Source: Faecalibacter sp. LW9 (GTDB lineage: Bacteria > Bacteroidota > Bacteroidia > Flavobacteriales > Weeksellaceae). Taken from it: a stretch of DNA of 64,000 bases. Where the stretch lies: the NCBI RefSeq assembly GCF_034661295.1, contig NZ_CP141062.1:620001-684000 (forward strand), in the 5' to 3' direction. The notes under the pieces are model-generated. The model made no database searches. It worked only from the letters and a program-made list of their open reading frames with translations, and was not told the DNA's origin. Made by a program: the position numbers and the translations under genes. Each line of letters begins with the position of its first letter. Position 1 is the stretch's first letter. Below are positions 1-9,301 of the stretch, piece by piece.

Positions 1-2874
1 TCACCTTCGTGAACTACTACACCATCACGGATGATACGAATTTTAGACGTACGGTACACTTTACCATCTAATACCATACAACCTGCAATTGTACCTACTT
101 TAGATACTTTGAATGTTTCACGGATTTCGATGTTACCTGTAACTTGTTCTTTTAACTCTGGAGATAACATACCTTCCATCGCTTCTTTGATGTCATTAAT
201 TGCATCATAGATGATAGAATATGTACGGATTTCGATTTCTTCTTTCTGAGCTAAATCACGAGCATTTGTACCAGGACGTACGTTGAATCCTAAAATAACC
301 GCATCAGAAGCAGAAGCTAATAATACGTCAGATTCTGTAATTTGTCCAACCCCTTTATGTAAGATGTTAACAATAATCTCGTCTGTTGATAATTTTTGTA
401 AAGAGTCTGTTAATGCTTCTACAGAACCATCCACGTCCCCTTTCAAGATAATATTTAACTCTTTGAAGTCACCTAAAGCTAAACGACGTCCAATTTCATC
501 TAATGTAATATGTTTCTGCGTACGAATCGTTTGCTCACGTTGTAATTGCTCTCTACGAGATGCAATTTGTTTCGCTTCACGTTCATCATCATATACTTTA
601 AACTTATCACCTGCTGTAGGTGCACCGTCTAAACCTAAGATTGTTACTGGCGTTGATGGTCCAGCTTTTTTCACTGGTTTACCACGCTCATCTAACATTG
701 CACGAACTTTACCGTGATTAGAACCTGCTAAGATGTAATCTCCAACTTCTAAAGTACCGTTTTGTACAATCATTGTTGATACATATCCACGACCTTTATC
801 TAAAGCAGCTTCTACAACTGTACCAGTTGCTTTACGGTTTGGATTAGCTTTTAATTCTAATACTTCCGCTTCTAATAAAACTTTATCTAATAATTCGTCT
901 ACACCTAAACCAGATTTTGCTGAGATTTCTTGTGATTGGTAAGAACCACCCCAATCTTCAACCAATAAGTTCATTTGAGCTAATTGCTCTTTTACTTTTT
1001 CTGGATTCGCTGCTGGCTTATCAATTTTGTTGATAGCGAAGATCATTTTAACATCAGCTGCTTGTGCGTGAGAAATCGCCTCACGAGTTTGTGGCATGAT
1101 TTGATCATCCGCTGCAATTACGATAATCGCAATATCTGTCACTTGAGCTCCACGAGCACGCATAGCTGTAAAGTATCGTGACCGGAGTATCTAAGAATGC
1201 TACACGTTTACCGTTTGCTAAAGTTACGTTGTACGCTCCAATGTGTTGTGTAATTCCTCCAGACTCACCTGCGATAACATTCGCTTTACGGATGTAGTCT
1301 AATAACGAAGTTTTACCGTGGTCAACGTGTCCCATTACGGTTACAATAGGCGCTCTTTCTACTAAATCTACTTCAGCATCTTCTTCTTCTTCTTCAGCAG
1401 TTTCATCTTCAGCTGTTGCGAATTTTACTTCGTAACCGAAATCATCTGCTACTAATTGAATTGTATCCGCTTCTAAACGTTGGTTCATGGTTACCATAAT
1501 ACCTAACGCCATACATGCAGAGATTACATCCATGACAGAAACGTCCATTAATGAAGCTAATTCATTAACCGTTACGAATTCTGTTACTTGTAATGTCTTG
1601 TCTTTTTCCATTGCCTCTTGTTCCATTTCGGCTTGGAAACGACGTTCATTACGTTTATCTCTTCTGTGTTTAGCAGATTTTTTATTTTGACCTTTAGAAG
1701 TTAATTTATCTAAAGTATCTTTAATTTGTTTTTTAACATCCTCATCGCTCAATTCAGCTTGTGGAGCACGGTGTCCTTGACCTGGACGGTTGTTTCCAAA
1801 ACGGTTTCCACCTTGTCCTCCTGGGCGATTTCCACCTTGTCCTCCTGGACGGTTTCCACCTTGACGGTTTTGACCACCTTGACGGTTTCCACCTTGACCT
1901 TGACCTCCTGGACGATTTTGACCACCTTGTCCTCCTTGGCGATTGTTGTTATTTCCTTGTTTTGGTGCTCCACCTTCTGTTGTTTTCACATCTTCTGGTT
2001 TCACTCCCTTTTGAATACGTTTACGTTTCTTTTTGTCTGCTGGATTGTTTGATCCTTTTTTGTCGTCTGCTTTTTTAGGTGCTTTTTCGAATTTTGATAA
2101 ATCGATTTTTGCTCCTGTAAAATTAGGACCATCCAACTTAGTATATACAGTCTCAATTTTCTGAGGTTCTGCTGCTACTTCTTTTTCTTCTTTCTTCACT
2201 TCAGGCTTCGCTTCCGATTTTACTTCAGGTGTACTAACCACTGCTTCTTGTTTCGGCTCTTCTTTCTTCACTTCGGCCTTTGGTGCTTGGGCAGCAGGCT
2301 TCTCCTTTACCTCTTTTTTAGGTTTAGGAGCTTCCTCTTTCTTAGTTTTACCTGTATTATTTATTTTATCTAAATCGATTTTACCAATCACTTTCGGATG
2401 AGATTGCTCTTCCTGAATTGGTGCTTCCACTTCTTTTTTCGGCTCTTCCTTCACAGGTTGAGCTTTAGGAGCTTCAGCTTCGATTACTTTTTCTTCTTGT
2501 TTCGCAACAATTTTTTCTTCCTTTTTCGATTTTAAAGCATCTAAATCAATCTTACCGACTGTTTTTGGCCTCTCTAGCTCTACTTTGTTTGATTTAATCA
2601 CTTCAGGTTTTTGAGCTGCAGCTTTTTCTTCAGCTTCTTTTTTCTCAGCAGCTTTAATTCCTGATAATTTGTTAATGACAATCTCCTCGGAAGCTTGTTT
2701 TTGCTTAGCATCTGAACGGAACTCATTAACTAAAATATCATAAGTAGGCATATCAATTTTAGAGTTCGGATTCTTTTCTACTGCAGTACCCTTCCCCTCT
2801 AAAAAATCAACAGCACGATCTATAGATATGTTTAACTCCTTTAATACTTTACTTAATCTGATTGTTTCCGGCAT
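1..2874 (-). CDS. infB: Translation initiation factor IF-2 (3' end off window, frameshifted)
   Basis: GTPase that places initiator tRNA on the 30S ribosome. Seen from its start: an IF2_N-like segment (residues ~1-45), a long Lys/Glu/Ala/Pro linker (~60-290), a Gly/Asn/Gln/Arg repeat (~300-373), a second IF2_N segment (~425-480) and G1 motif GHVDHGKT near residue 514. G3 should read DTPGHEAF, but the frame breaks at 1171-1183: against the expected codons two bases are missing (one from an A run, one from a C run) and two differ. The protein resumes in another frame with G4 NKID near 1020-1031 and runs off the window edge reading VVVHEGE, perhaps 50-60 residues short. Last gene after rimP-nusA, with its own -7 box. 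IF-2 is essential, so a sequence error is likelier than gene loss. Confidence 0.93.
1755..1965 (-). repeat. GGQ/GGNR coding repeat in IF-2
   Basis: Degenerate tandem repeat encoding units such as QGGNRPGG inside the infB linker, about 70 residues long. It explains several spurious open frames on both strands here. Gly/Asn/Arg-rich IF-2 linkers are common in Bacteroidota and are probably disordered. Confidence 0.8.
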
Positions 2875-2900
2875 ATATGCTAATCTTTTTATAATGTTTG

Positions 2901-2908
2901 CAAATTTA
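2901..2908 (-). promoter_or_regulatory. -7 box TAAATTTG upstream of infB
   Basis: Exact match to the Bacteroidota -7 consensus TAnnTTTG on the minus strand, 26 bases before the infB ATG and just after the nusA stop. It suggests infB can be transcribed separately from rimP-nusA. No clear -33 TTG was assigned. Confidence 0.5.
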
Positions 2909-2933
2909 CGAATTGTTTATGATTTAAAGACAA

Positions 2934-4169
2934 TTAATCTTCAAACTCTGATTTTAAGATGTTAATTACATCCTGAATTGTTTCCTCTTCAAGGTCTGTA
3001 CGTTTCACTAAATCATCTACATCTTGCTCTAAAACACTTTTCGCTGTATCTAGTCCAATTGCTTTGAAGGCTTCAATTACCCACGCATCAATTTCATCAC
3101 TAAATTCTTTTAACTCAACGTCTTCGTCTTGAACTCCTTCTCTGAAAATATCAATTTCCATTCCAACTAATTTAGAAGCTAAACGAACGTTATATCCTCC
3201 TTTACCAATTGCTTTAGAAACTTCTTCTGCTTCAACGTATACTAATGCTTTATTTTCTTCTTCGTTAATTTCGATTTTAGAAATTTTCGCAGGGTTTAAA
3301 GCTCGCGTAATTAACAAGCTCATATTGTTTGTATAGTTGATAACGTCAATGTTTTCGTTACGTAATTCACGTACAATAGAATGGATACGAGATCCTTTCA
3401 TCCCAACACATGCTCCTACAGGATCGATACGATCATCATATGATTCTACAGTTACTTTTGCTTTATCACCAGGGATACGAACTACATTTTTAATGGTAAT
3501 TAATCCATCAAAAATTTCTGGAATTTCTTGTTCAAATAATTTTTCTAAGAACTTAGGAGAAGTACGAGATAAAATAATTTGAGGTTTAGACCCTCTTAAT
3601 TTTACATCATCTACTACAGCTCTTAACGTATCACCTTTACGGAAGAAGTCTGATGGAATTTGATTTTCTTTTGGTAAAATCATTTCATTTTGTTCTTCGT
3701 CTAAGATAATTACGTGTTTGTGACGAACATGGTGAATTTCACCTGAAACTACTTCTCCGATAATTCCTTTGAATTTCTCGTATAAGTTAGAGTTATCATG
3801 CTCCATCACTTTAGAAATTAACGTTTGGCGTAAAGTTAAAATCGCACGACGCCCTAATGATTCGATTGGAATAAGTTCAGATACTTCTTCACCAATTTCA
3901 AAATCAGGTTGAATTTTACGTGCTTCTGCCAATTCAATTTCTAATGCATCGTCTTCAGAGAAACCATCCTCAACCACGATACGGTTGTGCCAGATCTCTA
4001 AATCTCCTTTATCAGGATTTACGATGATATCGAAGTTATCATCAGAACCATATTTCTTTCTTAAAACGCTTTGAAGAGTTTCTTCTAAAATCTTCATCAA
4101 CGTAATACGGTCAATATTTTTGTCGTCTTTAAAATCTCCGAAAGACTCGATTAATGCAAGATTGTCCAT
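2934..4169 (-). CDS. nusA: Transcription termination/antitermination factor NusA
   Basis: RNA polymerase-binding factor for pausing, termination and antitermination. The 411 residues match the family's usual length without the extra C-terminal repeats of E. coli. Seen: N-terminal RNAP-binding region (residues ~1-125), an S1 RNA-binding domain (~130-195, around GIIGEVVSGEIH), then two KH domains, with PVGACVGMKGSRI typical of KH1 and AIGKGGYNVRLA of KH2. The tail is acidic and ends SEFED. Starts 15 bases after rimP and precedes infB, the classic rimP-nusA-infB order. Confidence 0.97.
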   Translation of the reverse strand: MDNLALIESFGDFKDDKNIDRITLMKILEETLQSVLRKKYGSDDNFDIIVNPDKGDLEIWHNRIVVEDGFSEDDALEIELAEARKIQPDFEIGEEVSELIPIESLGRRAILTLRQTLISKVMEHDNSNLYEKFKGIIGEVVSGEIHHVRHKHVIILDEEQNEMILPKENQIPSDFFRKGDTLRAVVDDVKLRGSKPQIILSRTSPKFLEKLFEQEIPEIFDGLITIKNVVRIPGDKAKVTVESYDDRIDPVGACVGMKGSRIHSIVRELRNENIDVINYTNNMSLLITRALNPAKISKIEINEEENKALVYVEAEEVSKAIGKGGYNVRLASKLVGMEIDIFREGVQDEDVELKEFSDEIDAWVIEAFKAIGLDTAKSVLEQDVDDLVKRTDLEEETIQDVINILKSEFED

Positions 4170-4184
4170 TTTACATTTAGTTTA

Positions 4185-4649
4185 TTAAAATGTTACTTTG
4201 ATGATCGCTTTTTTGATCTCAGTGTAATTAACTTTTTGTTCTTTTTCTACAGTTACCTTCCCTTTTCCTAGAGGTTTTGGCTCACGTGTTTCCCACCATA
4301 ATGTTACACCTTCATCGTCTGCATCGTCGATTTCGCCTTCGATTTTCGTATCATCTTTTAATGTTACTTCCAATAAACGACCAATGTTTTTCTTATACTG
4401 ACGTGGCATCACAAGTGGAGAACCAACTCCTGGTGTAGAAACTTCTAACGCAAAATCACATTCTTCTCGATCCAGATTGTGTTCTACGTATCGACTGATA
4501 CGAACAATTTCTTCGATTGATAATCCTTCATCTCCATCTGCTAAGATGGAAATTTTATCGTCCGGTGAAATTTTCCAGTCGATTAAAAACAATGCTGGAT
4601 TTTCAGCGATTGCTTCTTCTATTAATTGTTTTACTTTATTTGAATCCAT
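4185..4649 (-). CDS. rimP: Ribosome maturation factor RimP
   Basis: Cytoplasmic 30S assembly factor, about 154 aa. The body has the family pattern: VEHNLDREECDFALEVSTPG in the N-terminal domain, followed by SPLVMPRQYKKNIGR and a C-terminal SH3-like domain. The ATG at 4649 (MDSNKVKQL) is preferred; a longer frame would need a TTG two codons upstream. First gene of the rimP-nusA-infB operon, with a -7 box about 60 bases upstream. Confidence 0.95.
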   Translation of the reverse strand: MDSNKVKQLIEEAIAENPALFLIDWKISPDDKISILADGDEGLSIEEIVRISRYVEHNLDREECDFALEVSTPGVGSPLVMPRQYKKNIGRLLEVTLKDDTKIEGEIDDADDEGVTLWWETREPKPLGKGKVTVEKEQKVNYTEIKKAIIKVTF

Positions 4650-4710
4650 ATACAACGAAAAAGAGAGCTATAACCAGCCCTCCTCCATTTAGTTCTTCTA
4701 AAATTCTATG

Positions 4711-4718
4711 CAAATTTA
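4711..4718 (-). promoter_or_regulatory. -7 box TAAATTTG of rimP-nusA-infB
   Basis: Perfect TAnnTTTG match on the minus strand. The predicted transcript start is near 4705, giving a leader of about 55 nt before the rimP ATG. The leader includes a purine-rich stretch and a small inverted repeat (AGGGCT/AGCTCT), possibly structured. Confidence 0.55.
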
Positions 4719-4784
4719 GGAATTATTTTTTAAACAGCCTAATTGATTACTATTTATCTGATTTATTTTCATTTATCTTTTGAT

Positions 4785-5273
4785 TTAATTGATAAAAATA
4801 TCCCAAATAAATAATCCAAAAAGGATTAGACAGAGAATTAAATCAAATCCCGTTGTGACCAAAAAGCCAACAAATGAACCAAATGCAGATTTTAAAGCAA
4901 GATTAAATTCTTTTTTTGCGAAAAATAATTCACCCAAAAGCGCTCCTACAAATGGACCAATAATAAATCCGATGGGTGGAAAGAAAAATCCGATAATTAA
5001 TCCGAGGATGGATCCCCATACACCATATTTAGTTCCACCAAATTTCTTGGTGAGTGCTACTGGTAGTACGTAGTCCAAAATAGCCCCGATGATGACAAAT
5101 AAACCTGCAATGATTATGACTTCCCATCCAAAACTACAATCACCACTGAATAATTTGAATACGAGAATTCCTATCAATGCTAAGGGTGCTCCGGGTAATG
5201 CTGGAAGAATAACCCCTACAAATCCAATAAGAATTAAAATTCCAGAAATAAGGTTTATGATCGAATCGTCCAT
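4785..5273 (-). CDS. DUF456 family membrane protein
   Basis: Small integral membrane protein of 162 aa, function unknown. It is nearly all hydrophobic segments (about four to five helices) with Gly/Pro-rich turns such as GVILPALPGAPLALIG near residue 20 and GFFFPPIGFIIGPFVGALLG near residue 95, the pattern of the DUF456 family. It stands alone, divergent from mscS, with its 3' end facing rimP. Assignment rests on the Gly-rich repeat pattern. Confidence 0.8.
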   Translation of the reverse strand: MDDSIINLISGILILIGFVGVILPALPGAPLALIGILVFKLFSGDCSFGWEVIIIAGLFVIIGAILDYVLPVALTKKFGGTKYGVWGSILGLIIGFFFPPIGFIIGPFVGALLGELFFAKKEFNLALKSAFGSFVGFLVTTGFDLILCLILFGLFIWDIFIN

Positions 5274-5312
5274 ATTTATATTTTATTTTAACTTTATACA
5301 ACGAACAAAATG

Positions 5313-5320
5313 TACCTTTG
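5313..5320 (+). promoter_or_regulatory. -7 box TACCTTTG of mscS operon
   Basis: TAnnTTTG match 25 bases upstream of the mscS ATG, in the short divergent gap with the DUF456 gene. Expected to drive mscS-pdxJ-hydrolase. Confidence 0.55.
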
Positions 5321-5345
5321 TACGACGAATTATTTTCTCCTATAA

Positions 5346-6626
5346 ATGAAGAACCTATTGCAAGATAAATCATTTTACCAAGAGTTTGCAGACAGTGTAA
5401 AAATATTTTTTAATGATCAGTTTAAAATTGATTTATCCGAAAATCTTTTTACAGCAATAGAGATAATCTCTTGGGTATCAATACTTTTTGCGATTAATTT
5501 CTTTTTGCGTTCGATCTCCATTCCACTTTTAAAGAAATTAGCCAACAAAACTTCTTTATCTTGGATTAAAGCATTGTACATCCACAAAGGGTTTGTTTCA
5601 TTTATTCATCTGATTACTCTTTCTTTTGCCTCGAAAATGAATATTCTGTTGTTTAAAAACAATGGAGCGATTTTATTTTTGATCGAACGAGTAACTGAGC
5701 TTGCCTTATTGATTGTTTTTACACAATTGATTTTCCGAATTATTAACACCATCATTTACATTTATAACGAAGATAACAGTTATACCACGGTTGGGGTCCG
5801 AACTTTTGGGCAAATGATGAAGTTTGTGATTACCTTCTTCTCCCTCATTGCTGGAGTAATGATTTTGTTTACGGTAAATACTTCTACCATCATTACTGTT
5901 TTGGGAGCGATGACAGCTGCTGTTTTATTAATATTTCGAGATGCTATTTTTGGTTTTGTTTCAGGACTACAAATTGCCTATTCGAAAGTCATCAAAGTAG
6001 GAGATTGGGTAACCTTATCTAAAGGAAATGTCGAAGGAATCGTCCGTGAGATCAACATCAATTTGGTTCGAATAGAAAAATTTGATAAAACCATTGCTAC
6101 AATTCCTACGGTAGATGTTGTTACCTCTCAAGTGACCAACCATATGCCTATGATGGCCAGTGGTACCCGACAAATAAAACGTCCCATTTCGTTTAATGTC
6201 AATTCGTTTAAATTTTGTTCAGATGAAATGTTAGACAATTATGAAAACATTGCTTTATTAAAACAATATATTGTCAATAAACGAGAAGAAATTAAAATTC
6301 ATAATCAAAAGATCGAACATTCAACCATTGACATTAACGGTCAACAATTGACCAATATTGGCGTGTTCCGAATTTATGTTGAAAATTACTTAAAAAGTAT
6401 TCCTACGGTATCACAATATGATCCCATCATTATACGACAATTACCTGTTACAATGGAAGGAATGCCTTTGGAAATAGGATGTTTCGCAAAATCGTCCAAC
6501 AATTTTGAATTTGAGCGTATTCAATCTGATATATTTGATCATTTGTATACCGCTTGTCGTAAATTTGATTTACAAATTATGCAGTCGATTTCTGCAACAG
6601 ATATAAAAACAAACAACAGATCATAG
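5346..6626 (+). CDS. Mechanosensitive ion channel family protein (MscS-like)
   Basis: Inner-membrane small-conductance mechanosensitive channel homologue, 426 aa. About four hydrophobic helices lie in residues ~35-210; the last is Ala/Gly-rich (VLGAMTAAVLLIFRDAIFGF) like the MscS pore helix. The MscS beta domain follows (~215-260: VIKVGDWVTLSKGNVEGIV, then TIPTVDVVTSQVTN). The long soluble C-terminus resembles YbdG/YnaI-type members. Only 4 bases separate it from pdxJ, implying co-transcription, though no functional link is evident. Confidence 0.9.
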   Translation: MKNLLQDKSFYQEFADSVKIFFNDQFKIDLSENLFTAIEIISWVSILFAINFFLRSISIPLLKKLANKTSLSWIKALYIHKGFVSFIHLITLSFASKMNILLFKNNGAILFLIERVTELALLIVFTQLIFRIINTIIYIYNEDNSYTTVGVRTFGQMMKFVITFFSLIAGVMILFTVNTSTIITVLGAMTAAVLLIFRDAIFGFVSGLQIAYSKVIKVGDWVTLSKGNVEGIVREININLVRIEKFDKTIATIPTVDVVTSQVTNHMPMMASGTRQIKRPISFNVNSFKFCSDEMLDNYENIALLKQYIVNKREEIKIHNQKIEHSTIDINGQQLTNIGVFRIYVENYLKSIPTVSQYDPIIIRQLPVTMEGMPLEIGCFAKSSNNFEFERIQSDIFDHLYTACRKFDLQIMQSISATDIKTNNRS

Positions 6627-6630
6627 CAAA

Positions 6631-7356
6631 ATGACAAAACTTAGTGTTAATATAAATAAGATCGCTACCATCCGTAATGCACGTGGTGGTAACACGCCTA
6701 ATTTAGTTGAAGCTGCAATCAAAATCCAAGAGTTCGGTGGGCAAGGAATTACCATCCATCCGCGTCCAGATGAACGCCATATCCGTTACCAAGATGTTTA
6801 CGATTTAAAACCTGTGGTAACTACTGAATTTAATATCGAAGGTAAACCGATTGATAGTTTTATGGAATTGGTCTTAGCAAATCAACCTGAACAAGTGACT
6901 TTAGTTCCTGATGCAGAAGATGCTATTACATCAAATTCGGGTTGGGATACCATTAAATATCAAGATTATTTAACTGATGTGATTAAAACCTTTAAAGAAG
7001 CTGGAATTCGAACTTCAATTTTCTTAGATCCTAATCCATCTTTAGTGGAAGCGGCAGCAAAAACAGGAGCTGATCGCATAGAATTATATACGGAAGAATT
7101 TGCTACACAATATGCTTTAGGAAATTTAAACGCCATTCATCCATATAAAGAAACAGCCTTATTAGCCATCGAACATGGTTTAGCGGTAAATGCTGGTCAT
7201 GATTTAAGTTTAGATAATATTCAATATTTTATCGAACAAATTCCACAGATTGCAGAAGTTTCAATTGGTCATGCTTTAATTTCAGAGGCCTTATATATGG
7301 GATTAGAAAATACCGTACAAGCTTACTTGAGAAAAATCGAAGTCGCAAACTTATAG
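6631..7356 (+). CDS. pdxJ: Pyridoxine 5'-phosphate synthase
   Basis: Condenses 3-amino-2-oxopropyl phosphate with 1-deoxyxylulose 5-phosphate in the DXP-dependent vitamin B6 pathway. The 241 aa are full length for this TIM barrel. Hallmarks seen: LSVNINKIATIRNARGGNTP at the N-terminus, GITIHPRPDERHI, ELYTEEFA, AVNAGHDLSLDN and EVSIGHALISEAL. Sits 4 bases after mscS and 4 bases before an alpha/beta hydrolase. Confidence 0.97.
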   Translation: MTKLSVNINKIATIRNARGGNTPNLVEAAIKIQEFGGQGITIHPRPDERHIRYQDVYDLKPVVTTEFNIEGKPIDSFMELVLANQPEQVTLVPDAEDAITSNSGWDTIKYQDYLTDVIKTFKEAGIRTSIFLDPNPSLVEAAAKTGADRIELYTEEFATQYALGNLNAIHPYKETALLAIEHGLAVNAGHDLSLDNIQYFIEQIPQIAEVSIGHALISEALYMGLENTVQAYLRKIEVANL

Positions 7357-7360
7357 TCTT

Positions 7361-8137
7361 ATGGAAACACCCATCTTACACAGTAAAATTATTGGTTCTG
7401 GATCTCAACATCTTATTATCTTTCATGGTTTATTTGGACAGTTAGACAATTGGAATACCCACGGAAGACAATTTGGTGAAATCTACACGACCCATTTGGT
7501 TGATCTCAGAAATCATGGTCGTAGTTTTCATTCGAATGAAAGCTCGATTGAAGCGATGAGTGATGATATTCTTCGATACATGGACGCTCATGGCATTCAA
7601 AAGGCTCATTTATTAGGGCACTCATTGGGTGGGCGAATTGTTATTGATTTTGCCATGCGTTACGCTGAACGTTTAGACCATTTGATTGTTGCTGATATGG
7701 CACCAAAAGCCTATCAACCTCATCATAATGCCATTTTCAAAGCTTTAGGATCAGTAGACTTTGAAACCATTACTTCTCGTAAAGATGTGGAAGAAACCTT
7801 AAGCCAATACATCCCAGAAGTTGGAGTACGTCAATTTTTATTAAAAAATGTTTACCATGCCGAAAACGGTAAATATGCATTCCGTTTCAATCTTCCTGTA
7901 TTGCGTAAACATTATGAAGATTTGGTAGGAAAACCTTTGGCAGAAGGAGTATTTAACGGTCCAACGCTATTCTTAAAAGGTGCGAAATCGGATTATATAT
8001 TGCCGGAAGATGAGTTCATTATTAAGAAACAATTTCCAAAGGCAAAAATTCAATCCATTGCCAATGCTGGTCACTGGTTACATGCTGAAAATCCAAAAGA
8101 TTTTATTGAATCAATTTTAGATTTTTTAGAACAATAA
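7361..8137 (+). CDS. Alpha/beta fold hydrolase (YbfF-type esterase)
   Basis: Cytoplasmic alpha/beta hydrolase of 258 aa, substrate unknown. Seen: HGLFGQLDNW oxyanion region (residue ~20), nucleophile elbow GHSLGG (~residue 87), acid region around GAKSDYILPED (~208) and catalytic His in NAGHWLHAENP (~residue 235). Similar to YbfF-like esterases. Last gene of the mscS-pdxJ operon, followed by a bidirectional terminator. Confidence 0.88.
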   Translation: METPILHSKIIGSGSQHLIIFHGLFGQLDNWNTHGRQFGEIYTTHLVDLRNHGRSFHSNESSIEAMSDDILRYMDAHGIQKAHLLGHSLGGRIVIDFAMRYAERLDHLIVADMAPKAYQPHHNAIFKALGSVDFETITSRKDVEETLSQYIPEVGVRQFLLKNVYHAENGKYAFRFNLPVLRKHYEDLVGKPLAEGVFNGPTLFLKGAKSDYILPEDEFIIKKQFPKAKIQSIANAGHWLHAENPKDFIESILDFLEQ

Positions 8138-8142
8138 ATTAA

Positions 8143-8171
8143 AAAAACCGAGCAAATTGCTCGGTTTTTTT
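8143..8171. terminator. Bidirectional rho-independent terminator
   Basis: Stem CCGAGCAA/TTGCTCGG flanked by an A run on the left and a T run on the right, so it works in both directions. It separates the convergent hydrolase and ABC ATPase genes and overlaps the end of the ABC gene. Confidence 0.9.
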
Positions 8172-9156
8172 ATGCTTTTATGATTCGATCCACAGGAACG
8201 GAAAATTTAAATTTAGACCCTACTTTAAACTTAAAGGGAAAATAACAGACCATTTTTTGTCCATTAGATATAAAACGAATTAAATAATCTCTTCCCTGAA
8301 ATTTACAATCAATGATTTCTCCCATAAATTCCCCATCATCATGCACCCAAATTTCTTCCGGATAGACCAATTGAAAATAATTTAATTTATCAATTTCATT
8401 TAATTTCAAATGATTGAATATTCCAACTTCTAAAAGATTAACAAATCCAAAAAGTTTGGCCACATAACTGTTGTAAGGCTTATTTCTAATCTTTTCAACT
8501 TCTTCAAATTGTAAGTTTCGACCTTTTTGAAGCACTAAGATTCGATCCGAAGTATATAAGGCATCTTCTAAATCATGCGTTGTAAAAATAACGGTGATGT
8601 GATGCAGCTTACACCAATCTAAAATTCGTTCGCGAATGGATAGTTTCAGTGTTTGATCCAAATTAGAAAAAGGTTCATCCAATAGTAGAACTTCCGGCTT
8701 TTGAGCCAGCGCTCTTGCAATAGAAACTCGTTGGCGTTGTCCACCACTTAATTTATTGGGAAATTCATCTTTTAAATCGAGCATTTCTACAACACGCAAT
8801 GCTTCATCAATTTGGCTTTGTTTCGTTTCTAAATCAAAATTACTTAAGTATTTTCCTACATTTTCCCCGACCGTCACAAAATCAAGTAAGTCATAATCTT
8901 GCGCAACATACTTCATCATTTTGTGTCCTGGAATAATATTAAATGCAGGACCTAACAATTTTTTTTGTCCCCAAAAGATTTCACCCTCTATAAAATCTTC
9001 TAAACCATAAATGAGTTTTAGCAACGTTGATTTTCCACTTCCACTTTCTCCAATAATACTTATAATTTCGCCTTGATTTACAGCAAAGGATACTTGATTT
9101 AGAGCCTTATTGGTTGCATGAGGGTATTGGAAGCTTAAGTTTTTAACGTCTAACAT
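8170..9156 (-). CDS. ABC transporter ATP-binding protein
   Basis: Cytoplasmic ATPase subunit, 328 aa. Walker A GESGSGKST (residues ~36-44), a Q-loop region near VAQDYDLLD, signature LSGGQRQRVSIARAL (~136) and Walker B VLLLDEPFSNLD (~156), with the switch His in TTHDLEDAL. The C-terminal ~90 residues look like a TOBE-type regulatory domain, as in PotA/FbpC importers. No permease or binding protein is adjacent, so the substrate cannot be named. Confidence 0.88.
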   Translation of the reverse strand: MLDVKNLSFQYPHATNKALNQVSFAVNQGEIISIIGESGSGKSTLLKLIYGLEDFIEGEIFWGQKKLLGPAFNIIPGHKMMKYVAQDYDLLDFVTVGENVGKYLSNFDLETKQSQIDEALRVVEMLDLKDEFPNKLSGGQRQRVSIARALAQKPEVLLLDEPFSNLDQTLKLSIRERILDWCKLHHITVIFTTHDLEDALYTSDRILVLQKGRNLQFEEVEKIRNKPYNSYVAKLFGFVNLLEVGIFNHLKLNEIDKLNYFQLVYPEEIWVHDDGEFMGEIIDCKFQGRDYLIRFISNGQKMVCYFPFKFKVGSKFKFSVPVDRIIKA

Positions 9157-9215
9157 TTGTGTTGAGATATGGGTTTAATTGTTATAGTTTTAATTAGTTT
9201 TATTAAATTTAACAA

Positions 9216-9223
9216 CAAAAATA
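9216..9223 (-). promoter_or_regulatory. -7 box TATTTTTG of the ABC ATPase gene
   Basis: TAnnTTTG match on the minus strand, 59 bases upstream of the ABC gene start, in the divergent gap with yceI. Confidence 0.45.
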
Positions 9224-9234
9224 AGTTTTCTATA

Positions 9235-9248
9235 TTGATATAGGTCAA
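9235..9248. promoter_or_regulatory. FNR-like palindrome upstream of yceI
   Basis: TTGATATAGGTCAA matches the FNR/Crp-type consensus TTGATnnnnATCAA at nine of ten defined positions. Its centre is 29.5 bp before the weak -7 box of the YceI gene, i.e. near -41.5 as for a class II activator. It could also affect the divergent ABC gene. Confidence 0.5.
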
Positions 9249-9270
9249 TGTGGAAACTAAATTAAACAGA

Positions 9271-9278
9271 TAAATTAG
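9271..9278 (+). promoter_or_regulatory. Weak -7 box TAAATTAG of yceI
   Basis: One mismatch from TAnnTTTG, 23 bases upstream of the YceI ATG. A weak box fits activator dependence, given the FNR-like site centred about 30 bp upstream. Confidence 0.35.
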
Positions 9279-9301
9279 CAAAAAAAAATTAATCAATAGT
9301 T

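Noticed and set aside
1726-2078. Several overlapping open frames on both strands within infB
   Set aside because: They are shadows of the low-complexity GGQ/GGN repeat and encode biased leucine/threonine-rich strings with no start context or family similarity.
8170-9156. Naming the ABC ATPase as a polyamine or iron transporter subunit
   Set aside because: The ATPase resembles PotA/FbpC types but no permease or binding protein is adjacent, so the substrate is unsupported.
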